Origin: Janthinobacterium sp. 344 | GTDB lineage: Bacteria > Pseudomonadota > Gammaproteobacteria > Burkholderiales > Burkholderiaceae_D | NCBI RefSeq assembly: GCF_900112025.1 | Contig: NZ_FOKL01000003.1 | Location: 124,001-188,000, forward strand | DNA: 64,000 nt | Direction of reading: 5' to 3' | In this document: in pieces, positions 42,478 through 50,369 of the stretch | Layout: each line of letters begins with the position of its first letter | Position numbering within the stretch: the stretch's first letter is position 1 | The notes under the pieces: model-generated | Databases searched by the model: none | The model's input: only the letters and a program-made list of their open reading frames with translations | What the model was told of the DNA's origin: nothing | Program-made: the position numbers and the translations under genes

Positions 42478-44622
42478 ATGCAAAGTCGTGCGAACAAAAA
42501 ACAGCAGCACCGTTCCCCGGCGGCGGCGAGCATGGCAACCCAGCAATTGCGCGCCGGCGCCGCAAATGCCCAGCTGGAAGACAAGCGGCCCGCAGCGGTG
42601 GCGCAACAGGCATTGCCCTTGACGGCGAATAACAGTGCGCAGGCCATGCAGCAGAAGGCGCTACAGCACATGGCCAATAGCCGGCCGCAGGCCAGGCACG
42701 CTGCGCAGCTGCAAACGATGCTCGACAATCATGGCGCGCTACCGCAGCCGATGCAAGGAAGCCGCCCTGGCCTGCCCCCCGAGGCGCGGCAAGTGATGCG
42801 GCAAAAACAAGGTGGCGCACGCCCGGTCGCTCAGCTCCGTCCGAACACCGTTGTCAATGTCGATGCCAGTCCGGAAACGGCGGCGGACGTCATGGGCAAA
42901 AGCGCATTGGCCGCCCTTCCCGACGGCCCGATACAGTTAAAAAAGTACATCAGGGTCGGGGACGTCGTGCGCAAGGTAAAGACCTCGTACACATTAAAGA
43001 GCACGGAAGTCGTCGCGTCCAAGAAGGAGTACCTGGAATATCTGGCGAAAACCCACGGGCCGATCAAGGGGAGGAAAAGTTTTGCCCCAACGGTGCAGGG
43101 CGTCGCGCCAACGGTCAGGAAAGGAAAAAAATCAGCCGATAATCGTGCCCTGCAGGATATGGACCTGAATTATCGCGGCATGAGCGTGAATAATATTTCT
43201 AATTTGCAAAAAAATAATGCGGCCGTCTTTACCGTCAACAACCCTGCAGGAACGGCGTCAGCCGACGACCATATTGTCAACGATGATCTTAATTCACCCT
43301 ATTTGTCTTTTGAAAAAGGCGGCCTCGAGATAAGTGCAGGAAAGTATGCGCCCAAGCCTGTCGATGAGCATAATGCGCCGCTGGGCGTCAAGACGCTGGA
43401 AGGCGGCTTTTTGAAACAGGATAAATCCTATACCAAGGACAGCCAGGAACTGCACGCGGACAGGCAGCATATCGGACTGGTGGCCGGGGTTGTGCCGATG
43501 AAGAGTGACGAAGATTACTCCACGCCGGATAAAGCCGACGCTCTGAAAAGCGAAAAAGCCCGCATTCTGGCGGTGGCAGACAGGGAAGTGCTGGTCAAGC
43601 CAGGCGCAAAGGGAATCGGACGCAGCGATGTGCCGTTTTTAGCCAGGGTAAAAAGAGTTCCCAAGGAATATTATATCCGCCACATCCAGAACCAGACCAC
43701 GAACAAGGCCCTGGGATTCTATGACGGCCTGCATTATAAAATACAGATGGATAAAAGAAGCAACGAGAACTATCGCTTCGCTTTCAAAATCCCTCCCGTG
43801 CTGACCCGAGCTGCCGATGAATCAGATGACGAGATGTCTGATATCGAAGAAATCGGCATGCCGCCCAAAAAACCGGGGGCCGCGCAAGACCGCTTGCCGC
43901 TGGAAGAAAAGAGCGGCGCTAGCCCGGCCGGTCGGACGCAAAGTCCGGCGGAGCGTATGAGGGCCGAGCTTCGGGCACATATCGCCGGATCACGCCCCCA
44001 ACAACAGCTCCTGGGCGCTCAGGATGCCAGCGTGGACGATCTGCGTGCCATGCAAAATGAGGCGCTGGCCAGTAACACTGCATCGAAAAGCGGCGACAAG
44101 AAGGGGAATGGCGCTGCCGATGAGTCAAACTGGACAATAGTCGACTACGGCGGTGGCGGAAATTGCCTGTTTCTTGCCTTGGGTGCCAGCCGTGATGTGG
44201 CCGCAGCACATATCTTGAGGACACAAATAGCCGAATATCAACGCGTTAACAATACTATTGGGCAAGGCATTGTCGACAATCAGCTTGGCACCATGCTGGC
44301 GCAAAGCCCGCATGCGGAACTGCACGGATTGGCGGCCACTACCCGCGGGCGGCAGGATATCCCTGTCGCTGCCTATCACAGCCTGATGGCCTTTGAAGGC
44401 ACCTGGGGCGGAAGATCGGAGATCGCGACATTCTGTGTCTTGCGGCATGCCACCGTGTACGTATTGGAACATACCGGGTCGATAACCCAGTACGCGGCAG
44501 GACATTCCGCGGAGATCGCCACATTGCCTGCCGATGTCTTTAATGGAGTAAATATTGTTCTTTATAAAACAAACAACCACTGGCGCAGAGTGACGGGGCG
44601 CAGGCAGGCGGAAGTCCATTGA
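42478..44622 (+). CDS. eCIS cargo with C-terminal OTU-like cysteine protease
   Basis: The 714-residue protein has three parts. Residues 60-145 resemble the DUF4157 leader: SRPQARHAAQLQTM, then VMRQKQGGARPVAQL and ETAADVMG, but without the HExxH. The middle (about 150-450) is unrecognised. The C-terminus (about 550-714) matches the OTU fold: catalytic Asp556/Cys563 in VDYGGGGNCLF, the FEGTWGGRSEI strand typical of OTUs, and His701 in NNHW. OTU proteases cut ubiquitin chains, a eukaryotic substrate, so a host-directed effector is likely. AAAGGA precedes the ATG. It is on the opposite strand to the eCIS operon and converges with the next cargo gene. Confidence 0.75.
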   Translation: MQSRANKKQQHRSPAAASMATQQLRAGAANAQLEDKRPAAVAQQALPLTANNSAQAMQQKALQHMANSRPQARHAAQLQTMLDNHGALPQPMQGSRPGLPPEARQVMRQKQGGARPVAQLRPNTVVNVDASPETAADVMGKSALAALPDGPIQLKKYIRVGDVVRKVKTSYTLKSTEVVASKKEYLEYLAKTHGPIKGRKSFAPTVQGVAPTVRKGKKSADNRALQDMDLNYRGMSVNNISNLQKNNAAVFTVNNPAGTASADDHIVNDDLNSPYLSFEKGGLEISAGKYAPKPVDEHNAPLGVKTLEGGFLKQDKSYTKDSQELHADRQHIGLVAGVVPMKSDEDYSTPDKADALKSEKARILAVADREVLVKPGAKGIGRSDVPFLARVKRVPKEYYIRHIQNQTTNKALGFYDGLHYKIQMDKRSNENYRFAFKIPPVLTRAADESDDEMSDIEEIGMPPKKPGAAQDRLPLEEKSGASPAGRTQSPAERMRAELRAHIAGSRPQQQLLGAQDASVDDLRAMQNEALASNTASKSGDKKGNGAADESNWTIVDYGGGGNCLFLALGASRDVAAAHILRTQIAEYQRVNNTIGQGIVDNQLGTMLAQSPHAELHGLAATTRGRQDIPVAAYHSLMAFEGTWGGRSEIATFCVLRHATVYVLEHTGSITQYAAGHSAEIATLPADVFNGVNIVLYKTNNHWRRVTGRRQAEVH

Positions 44623-44626
44623 CAGA

Positions 44627-46327
44627 TCACTTGGTATTTTTCAGGATCTCGTTGATTTCCAGCGCTGCCTTTTCCGTTATTTCCGTCGCCTTTACTAGTG
44701 CCGCTTCGAAATTCTTCCCGCTCATCTCCTTGATGTTCGATAGCGATAACTCCGACTGGATGATTTTACTGAACATGGCCTGGACGTCTTTGGCCGTCAC
44801 GGGCGTATGCTTTTTGACGCCCTTGAGTAATTCATACACGCCCAGCAGATAAGGAGGGTTGGGGTTTTTTCCAGTCGGTATTTTTGCCGGCTTCGTCACG
44901 CTGGCATCGGGACTGTAAATTTCTTGCATACTAGCGTCCCGGATGGCCTCGGATTCCTTGGCCTGCTTGCCTGCCAGGTTCTGGCCATCCAGTTTTTTAA
45001 CGGCAACATTTAGTCCTTGCTGATTAAAAAACATATTTGGCTCGGGAAAATAGGTATACAAATTATTTTGCACCTTCCAGTGCCTGAATTCCGTTTCCGC
45101 CCGATTGACCACCGCAATGGTCTTATCCAGCCGTGCATCGCCGGGTTTTTCCTCGCGCCAGTTGTACGGACCGGAAAGCAGCGCGGCATGATCGCCGCTC
45201 AGTTGTTTATCGATCTCTTTCGCCACCTTGCTTTCCGGATCAATGCCTGTCGAGGCGCGCGCATCGCGATCGGTCATGGCATAAATGGTGCCGACGACGC
45301 TCTCGCCCATGCTGCTCGCCGTCTTCATCAGCATGTTGCGCGCCTCAAAATACGGAAACTGATACATCTCATCCGCATTCGCGCCCATGGACCAGGTAAA
45401 GGGAATGACCGCCATGCCAAAACGCTTGCCTTTGCTCAGCAATTCCTTCGCCTCATTTACCGCATCCGCCATCACCGGGGCTTTGGCACCCTTGGGCATT
45501 TTCGCGTCGATCGGACCGACATTCACGCCGATCACATACTTGGGATTGAGCAGCACTTCGGCCGGTCCCTTGTTTTCCATGATTAATTCGGCCAGCTGGG
45601 GGACGTTATTTCCGAAAGTCATTACTATGCGCGGCGCCGCGATGTTCCCCTTTTCCGTTGCCACAGGCTCGTCAAGTGCCCGATCCGTATAGAGTGTCGC
45701 TCCCGCTTCCGTTCTTTTGTACTGGGTTGTTCCGCTGGCCCTGGCTTGCCTGGTGACAGGATCACGTGGCGCGCCATGGGCGGGGCTGGCCCGCATGAAC
45801 TGCATGGCACGGGCCCCCATGACGTCGGCCTCCTGCTCCAGCCCCGCGTCGTCATTGACGCCGGCACTGCCTTTCAGCTGCATGGTCGGTCGCACCCTGC
45901 CCTGTTTTTGTTGCACGACATGCCAGGCTTCATGCGGCAAATGCCTTTCCTGGCCGGGCGCCAAATGAATATCGCTGCCTTGCGCATACGCATGGGCCTG
46001 CAACTGGGCGGGCCTGGCCGAGTTGCGATGCACCTTGACGTCGTCCAGCGACAGGCCGGACAGGTTTTCCAAGCCGGCCTTCAGATTGTCGGGCAAGCCT
46101 GTCGTGTTCTTCTGGAGCGGTTGTCGCCGCGTCGTAAAGTCATCGGCCATCGCCTGCAGCTGCGCCGCCTGCCGGGCCTGTGGCCCGCTGTTCGCCAGTG
46201 CCTGGGCAGCTTGCAACTGTTTTACCTGCGGACGCTGATCGGGCAGCGGCCTTGCGGATGCGCCACCCGGCTTGGGTGCCGCAGCTTGGCTGGACGCTGG
46301 ATACTTCTTGGTTTTGTCGGCATGCAT
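44627..46327 (-). CDS. DUF4157 eCIS protein with unknown C-terminal domain
   Basis: The 566-residue protein starts with the eCIS leader ANSGPQARQAAQLQAM (residues 45-60) and a full DUF4157 (eCIS core) domain: VKVHRNSARPAQLQAHAYAQ, GQERHLPHEAWHVVQQKQ with HEAWH at 132-136, and VNDDAGLEQEADVMG. The HExxH suggests a zinc-binding, possibly protease-like site. The remaining 390 residues match nothing I recognise; they are charged, low in Cys and include WSMGANADEMYQFPYFEA and MTDRDARAS. The layout (leader plus unrelated C-terminus) fits a toxin cargo. GGAGG lies 11-12 bases before the ATG. Confidence 0.75.
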   Translation of the reverse strand: MHADKTKKYPASSQAAAPKPGGASARPLPDQRPQVKQLQAAQALANSGPQARQAAQLQAMADDFTTRRQPLQKNTTGLPDNLKAGLENLSGLSLDDVKVHRNSARPAQLQAHAYAQGSDIHLAPGQERHLPHEAWHVVQQKQGRVRPTMQLKGSAGVNDDAGLEQEADVMGARAMQFMRASPAHGAPRDPVTRQARASGTTQYKRTEAGATLYTDRALDEPVATEKGNIAAPRIVMTFGNNVPQLAELIMENKGPAEVLLNPKYVIGVNVGPIDAKMPKGAKAPVMADAVNEAKELLSKGKRFGMAVIPFTWSMGANADEMYQFPYFEARNMLMKTASSMGESVVGTIYAMTDRDARASTGIDPESKVAKEIDKQLSGDHAALLSGPYNWREEKPGDARLDKTIAVVNRAETEFRHWKVQNNLYTYFPEPNMFFNQQGLNVAVKKLDGQNLAGKQAKESEAIRDASMQEIYSPDASVTKPAKIPTGKNPNPPYLLGVYELLKGVKKHTPVTAKDVQAMFSKIIQSELSLSNIKEMSGKNFEAALVKATEITEKAALEINEILKNTK

Positions 46328-46354
46328 GTGCAGAATTTTCCTCCGGAAGCTCGC

Positions 46355-48625
46355 TCACATGGACGAGTATGACGTGAAATAGGCACCGATATCGGCCAGG
46401 TCGAACCAGGATTCCGCCCCGCTCGCGCCCTTGTCCTCGATGCGTTCGGCCCCTTCAAACGTCGTGCCCAGGTCGTTGCGCACGGGGCCGGCCGCATGCG
46501 CATGCTTGTATTTCCTGCCATAGCTGGACCAGGGATTTCTCAGCTTGAGCGACAGCGCCTGGCCAGCCACATGCCCCTTCGGCGCGTAATCGAGTATCGC
46601 ATACGCATGCGGGCCCACCAGGCCTTTCACCATCGACTCGCCGGCACTGCCCCCTTTGCCCGTGACCTCCTCGGGACTGTCAAAAATATCCTTGCGCGTC
46701 CCTATCGTCATTTTTTTGCCCGCATCGAGCAAGCCTTTGACGGACTCGAACAGGTCGAGTTCGCCCTTGCTGTATTGACCGGCACCCAGCGGGCCGGTGA
46801 GCAGTTTCTCTTCCTGCACGGCGGCGATGATCGTGTCCACATAGGCCGCCTTCACGCCCTCCTTGCTCAGCATGGCCCGCACGTCCGCCGTCGTGACAAA
46901 GGTTTTCTGCAGCAAGTCCTCCAGTTTGCCGGGAATCTGGTTCAGATAGCCAAATTGCGTCATGTCTTCCAAGCGCTGGGGATGGTCGGCGATCTGCAGC
47001 CTTGCCGTGAGCTCAGGCATCTTGAGATGCTTGTTGAGCTCCCCTGGTATCTGTTCACGCCCCGTCTGGATGCGGTGATCGGCAGCCGCGGCACCGGTGA
47101 TATGCGCCTGCGCGATATGCCCGTGGCCGCCCTCCGTCATGCCATAGGATTGTTCTGCGGACGGCAGCGTTTCCGCCCCCCCGCCATGGAAACCTGCGGC
47201 AACGTAGGCTTTTTCGTAGATCTTCACCCACATGGCGCCCGAGGCGAAGGCGTCGGTCTGGTCTTTTTCGGCTTTCCGGTCATGCACCACCACGGATTTG
47301 TGCACCCTGACCAGCACCGGCTGGCCGGCGTCGCCATACAATTTGACGCTCACGGTGCCATCCTTGTTATCGCGCATGTGATTGACGAAGTGGGCCGGAT
47401 CGGCATGCACCACGCTGATCATGGCGGCCAGCAGATAGCAGTCGCCCAAGCCCACCTGGACGATATCGCCTATCACTGGCGGGTGCGGAAAGAGCGGATG
47501 TGCCAGCGCACTATGCCTGTGCAGGTACTTCAGGCCCGGCGCCGCGCGCAGGCGATTGACTTCGATCAGATTGGCCTTGACGGCAAACCCCGTATGAATG
47601 GCCTCGAAATTCTTGCCTGCGAGCTCTTCCTCTTCCGCTTCCACCTTGTAGTAGTCGGACTTGCTCGCGGCGAGCGCCACGTTGGCCACTGCCGCCTGCC
47701 AGCCATGCAGTATCCTGCAAACGCGGCCCTGATGACCGGTGCCGACAACCTTCAGGTCCTGATCGTGGATCGCCGTATCGACCCGGAACATGCCGCCGCC
47801 AGGGGCCGACTTGTCGTTGGCATCGGCCTGCTTTTCCTTGCTCAGGCGCGGCTCCGGCGAGACAGGCAGCGGGCCGGTGCGCAAGGCCCCTGCGGAAGCG
47901 TTGAGTTCCCCTTCCTCCTGCGTCAGCAGAGTATCGAGTCGGTCGACAAGCGCTTTGCGGACAGCATCCCCGGCTTCCGCCTTGCCCGTGTTCCGCCTGT
48001 GCGTATAGCCATCGGTCCACGTCATGCTCAGGGCCGTCATGCTGGCGAGCAGCGCCGCGCGGCCCTCATGATTGTCTTCGGACAACGCGGCGTACCGCCC
48101 GATGGCATTTTCCAGTTTGCCCCAGCTATCGAGCCACGACAGGTAGCCCGTGTATCGGGCGGCTCCGGTGACGAAATGGGCCAATGCCACGGGTGCCCGC
48201 TGTACCGTCATGAAGGCCTGGATGGGCGCATGGCGCGGCGCGGCGCCAGGCGCGGCGGCCGCGCGCGCCAGCGCCCTGCGCCCCATTGCATCGGCTTCCG
48301 CCTCCAGGCCGGCATCATCGTTGACAGGCACGCCGGCATGCGCCTGCAGGGTTGGCCCCGCTCTGGCCTGGCCCCGCGCGCCTTGCGCCAGCATGCGCGG
48401 ACTGAGCCTGACTGCCTCGGCCAAGTGGCGCCGGCCGCCCATGCCCGGCCCCTGGTTGGCCGTGGCCGCCAGCGCGCGCTGGGCGACAGCGGCCCTGCGC
48501 TGGTCCGCCAGCGTGCCGCCCGCCGTGGCCGCGCGCGCCTGCGCTTGCGCCGCCCCCCTGGCGGCGGCCGGGCGCCGCTCCGCGCCCGGGGCGCTGTCCA
48601 GCCGTGGCATCGGTGTGCTCGTCAT
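46355..48625 (-). CDS. eCIS cargo with calpain-type cysteine protease domain
   Basis: The 756-residue protein has a basic, Ala-rich N-terminus ending in a DUF4157 tail fragment (VNDDAGLEAEADAMGRRAL, residues 101-119) with no HExxH. From about residue 380 it carries a calpain-like (C2) catalytic domain: Cys396 in GLGDCYLLAA, His673 in GPHAYAILDY and Asn near 696 in LRNPWSS. All three catalytic residues are in the calpain order. Calpains cut intracellular proteins at limited sites and are mainly eukaryotic. The protein is probably delivered by the eCIS. AGAGGGG precedes the ATG. It is co-oriented with the eCIS operon. Confidence 0.78.
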   Translation of the reverse strand: MTSTPMPRLDSAPGAERRPAAARGAAQAQARAATAGGTLADQRRAAVAQRALAATANQGPGMGGRRHLAEAVRLSPRMLAQGARGQARAGPTLQAHAGVPVNDDAGLEAEADAMGRRALARAAAAPGAAPRHAPIQAFMTVQRAPVALAHFVTGAARYTGYLSWLDSWGKLENAIGRYAALSEDNHEGRAALLASMTALSMTWTDGYTHRRNTGKAEAGDAVRKALVDRLDTLLTQEEGELNASAGALRTGPLPVSPEPRLSKEKQADANDKSAPGGGMFRVDTAIHDQDLKVVGTGHQGRVCRILHGWQAAVANVALAASKSDYYKVEAEEEELAGKNFEAIHTGFAVKANLIEVNRLRAAPGLKYLHRHSALAHPLFPHPPVIGDIVQVGLGDCYLLAAMISVVHADPAHFVNHMRDNKDGTVSVKLYGDAGQPVLVRVHKSVVVHDRKAEKDQTDAFASGAMWVKIYEKAYVAAGFHGGGAETLPSAEQSYGMTEGGHGHIAQAHITGAAAADHRIQTGREQIPGELNKHLKMPELTARLQIADHPQRLEDMTQFGYLNQIPGKLEDLLQKTFVTTADVRAMLSKEGVKAAYVDTIIAAVQEEKLLTGPLGAGQYSKGELDLFESVKGLLDAGKKMTIGTRKDIFDSPEEVTGKGGSAGESMVKGLVGPHAYAILDYAPKGHVAGQALSLKLRNPWSSYGRKYKHAHAAGPVRNDLGTTFEGAERIEDKGASGAESWFDLADIGAYFTSYSSM

Positions 48626-48661
48626 GACGTCCCCTCTTCCCAGGCGCAGCGGCCTGCAGCC

Positions 48662-50023
48662 TCAGCCCGGTACAGCCGCATACGCCGCTTGTAATGCCGC
48701 GACCGTGGCGGCGCGCGGCGTCAGCGTGTCGATCGGCAGGCATGGCCCCTGCGGATAGCCGGACGGGTCCCAGATGGGCGCACCGGGCGCCAGCGCGCCG
48801 CCGCGCGCCACGCCATACAGGCCGAAGCCATCCTGGTCCCAGTACTTGTTGGGAAAGCTGGCGGCTGGCGGGCCGCCGTAAGGCGTGTAGATATTCGGCG
48901 GCGTGAACAGCTGCGTGCCGCAGTCCTCAATCACGTAGGCTGACTGGTTCCACAGCTCGTCGCAGTATTCGAAATAATACGTGCCCAGGTTGAGCGGCTC
49001 GGCGAAGGCGCGCGGCAGCATGGCTTGCAGCACGCTGGCCACGTTCTGGATCGATGCGGCGTCGACCGTGATGCCTTCCGGCTCGCACGGGCTGGGCCGG
49101 CCGCTGACGGGGAAGCCGTACTCGGTGATCAGCACGGGCTTGAGCGCCGCGCCCGTCAATCCCGCATAGCCGGGGCGCTGCTGCGATGGGGGGCCGCTGG
49201 CGCGGAACACGCTGTCGAACGATGCCGGCTGATAGGTATTCACGCCCCAGAAATCGATATTGTCGCAACGGGCCATGAAAGTGGCCGCCTGCGCACAAAT
49301 GAACGGGTCGTCGTGATTGGCGATCCCCGCCAGCTTGCCCGGCGCCAGCCGCTTCACCACGCCGGCGAAGGCATTGGCTTGCGACCACCAGAACTGGGCG
49401 CTGCCGGCGCAGTCTGGCGCTGGCGCGGCGACACTGCTGCAGTAACTGACGTTGGCCGCATCGACCTCGTTGGCGATGACAAAGCCGATGACGGCGGGAT
49501 GGCTGGCCAGTTCGGCCACGGTTTCGGACAGCACATTGGTCCAGAACGTCGTCACCGGGCTGCTGGCGCTGTATTGTGACTGCCAAAACATCTGCTGGGG
49601 CAGCGCAATGCCGACCAGCACGAACAACCGGTGTTTCCAGCACAGGTCAAGAAAAGCGCGGTGCGTGAATTTGTGGCCGCTGTTCCATGGCGACGGCAGT
49701 GTGCCGTCGCCATTTTGCTGGCGCGACATCATGTTGTAGACGCGCAGCGTATTCACGCCCAGTGCCTTCAGGTTGGGCAGGTCGCGTTCCCACAGCGCGC
49801 TCCAGCTGTCGATCGCGTAGCCCTCGCCCGCGAAACTGTCCCAGAACAGGTCGCCCAGCGATGGCGAGAGACTGCTCGAACCGTTGATGGGCTGCGGCGA
49901 ATAACACACGCCCTTGAGCCGCGTGGTGGTCCGGGCCCCGCCATTGACGGCGAGCTGCAGGCTGGCCGACGGCGTGGGGCCGGCCGTGAGCGTGGTGGTC
50001 CAGGTGGTGGTGTCGTTGCTCAT
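48662..50023 (-). CDS. Glycoside hydrolase-like protein in the eCIS operon
   Basis: The 453-residue product has a (beta/alpha)8 glycosidase pattern: LKGVCYSPQPING, LKALGVNTLRVYNM, then an acid/base candidate Glu186 in IANEVD and a nucleophile candidate Glu301 in LITEYGFP. These two glutamates fit clan GH-A enzymes such as beta-1,3-glucanosyltransferase-like or cellulase-like proteins. There is no signal peptide, so it is not exported by the general route. Its place in the eCIS operon suggests a particle component or cargo acting on a target-cell glycan. AAGGAAG precedes the ATG. Confidence 0.7.
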   Translation of the reverse strand: MSNDTTTWTTTLTAGPTPSASLQLAVNGGARTTTRLKGVCYSPQPINGSSSLSPSLGDLFWDSFAGEGYAIDSWSALWERDLPNLKALGVNTLRVYNMMSRQQNGDGTLPSPWNSGHKFTHRAFLDLCWKHRLFVLVGIALPQQMFWQSQYSASSPVTTFWTNVLSETVAELASHPAVIGFVIANEVDAANVSYCSSVAAPAPDCAGSAQFWWSQANAFAGVVKRLAPGKLAGIANHDDPFICAQAATFMARCDNIDFWGVNTYQPASFDSVFRASGPPSQQRPGYAGLTGAALKPVLITEYGFPVSGRPSPCEPEGITVDAASIQNVASVLQAMLPRAFAEPLNLGTYYFEYCDELWNQSAYVIEDCGTQLFTPPNIYTPYGGPPAASFPNKYWDQDGFGLYGVARGGALAPGAPIWDPSGYPQGPCLPIDTLTPRAATVAALQAAYAAVPG

Positions 50024-50096
50024 GTCGTGCTTCCTTTGCTGGGATGGTCATGATGTTGCGGGATGGAGTGGCCTCGTTTGCGTCCGCCGGCCGGCG

Positions 50097-50360
50097 TCAG
50101 CGCGATTTTTTCTCCTCTTCTTCCGCGGCCAGCGCGGCATTGAGCAGCACCAGTTGCTGGTGCGCATTGCCGCCCGGGCCATGGGGGGCGGATTTGGGCG
50201 CGCCGGCGCGGTTCGCCGCCTCGCCCAGCTTGCGCTGCAGCGCCATGCGCGCACTGTCAGCCACCAGCTGCGCCAGCGCAGGCGGCCGGACGCTGCGCGT
50301 GCGCCGCTGGGCCGTTTCCTTCGGCGCAGGTAGCGGGATTGCTTGCAAAGGCTGTTTCAC
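50097..50360 (-). CDS. Small charged protein of the eCIS operon
   Basis: The 87-residue product is basic at the N-terminus and ends in an acidic-basic tail (AAEEEEKKSR). No family is recognised. A GTG start has GAGGAG five bases upstream and the gene begins nine bases after the DUF4157 gene stops, both supporting a real gene. It may be a chaperone or adaptor for the neighbouring cargo; that is a guess from position. Confidence 0.55.
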   Translation of the reverse strand: MKQPLQAIPLPAPKETAQRRTRSVRPPALAQLVADSARMALQRKLGEAANRAGAPKSAPHGPGGNAHQQLVLLNAALAAEEEEKKSR

Positions 50361-50369
50361 GATATCTCC

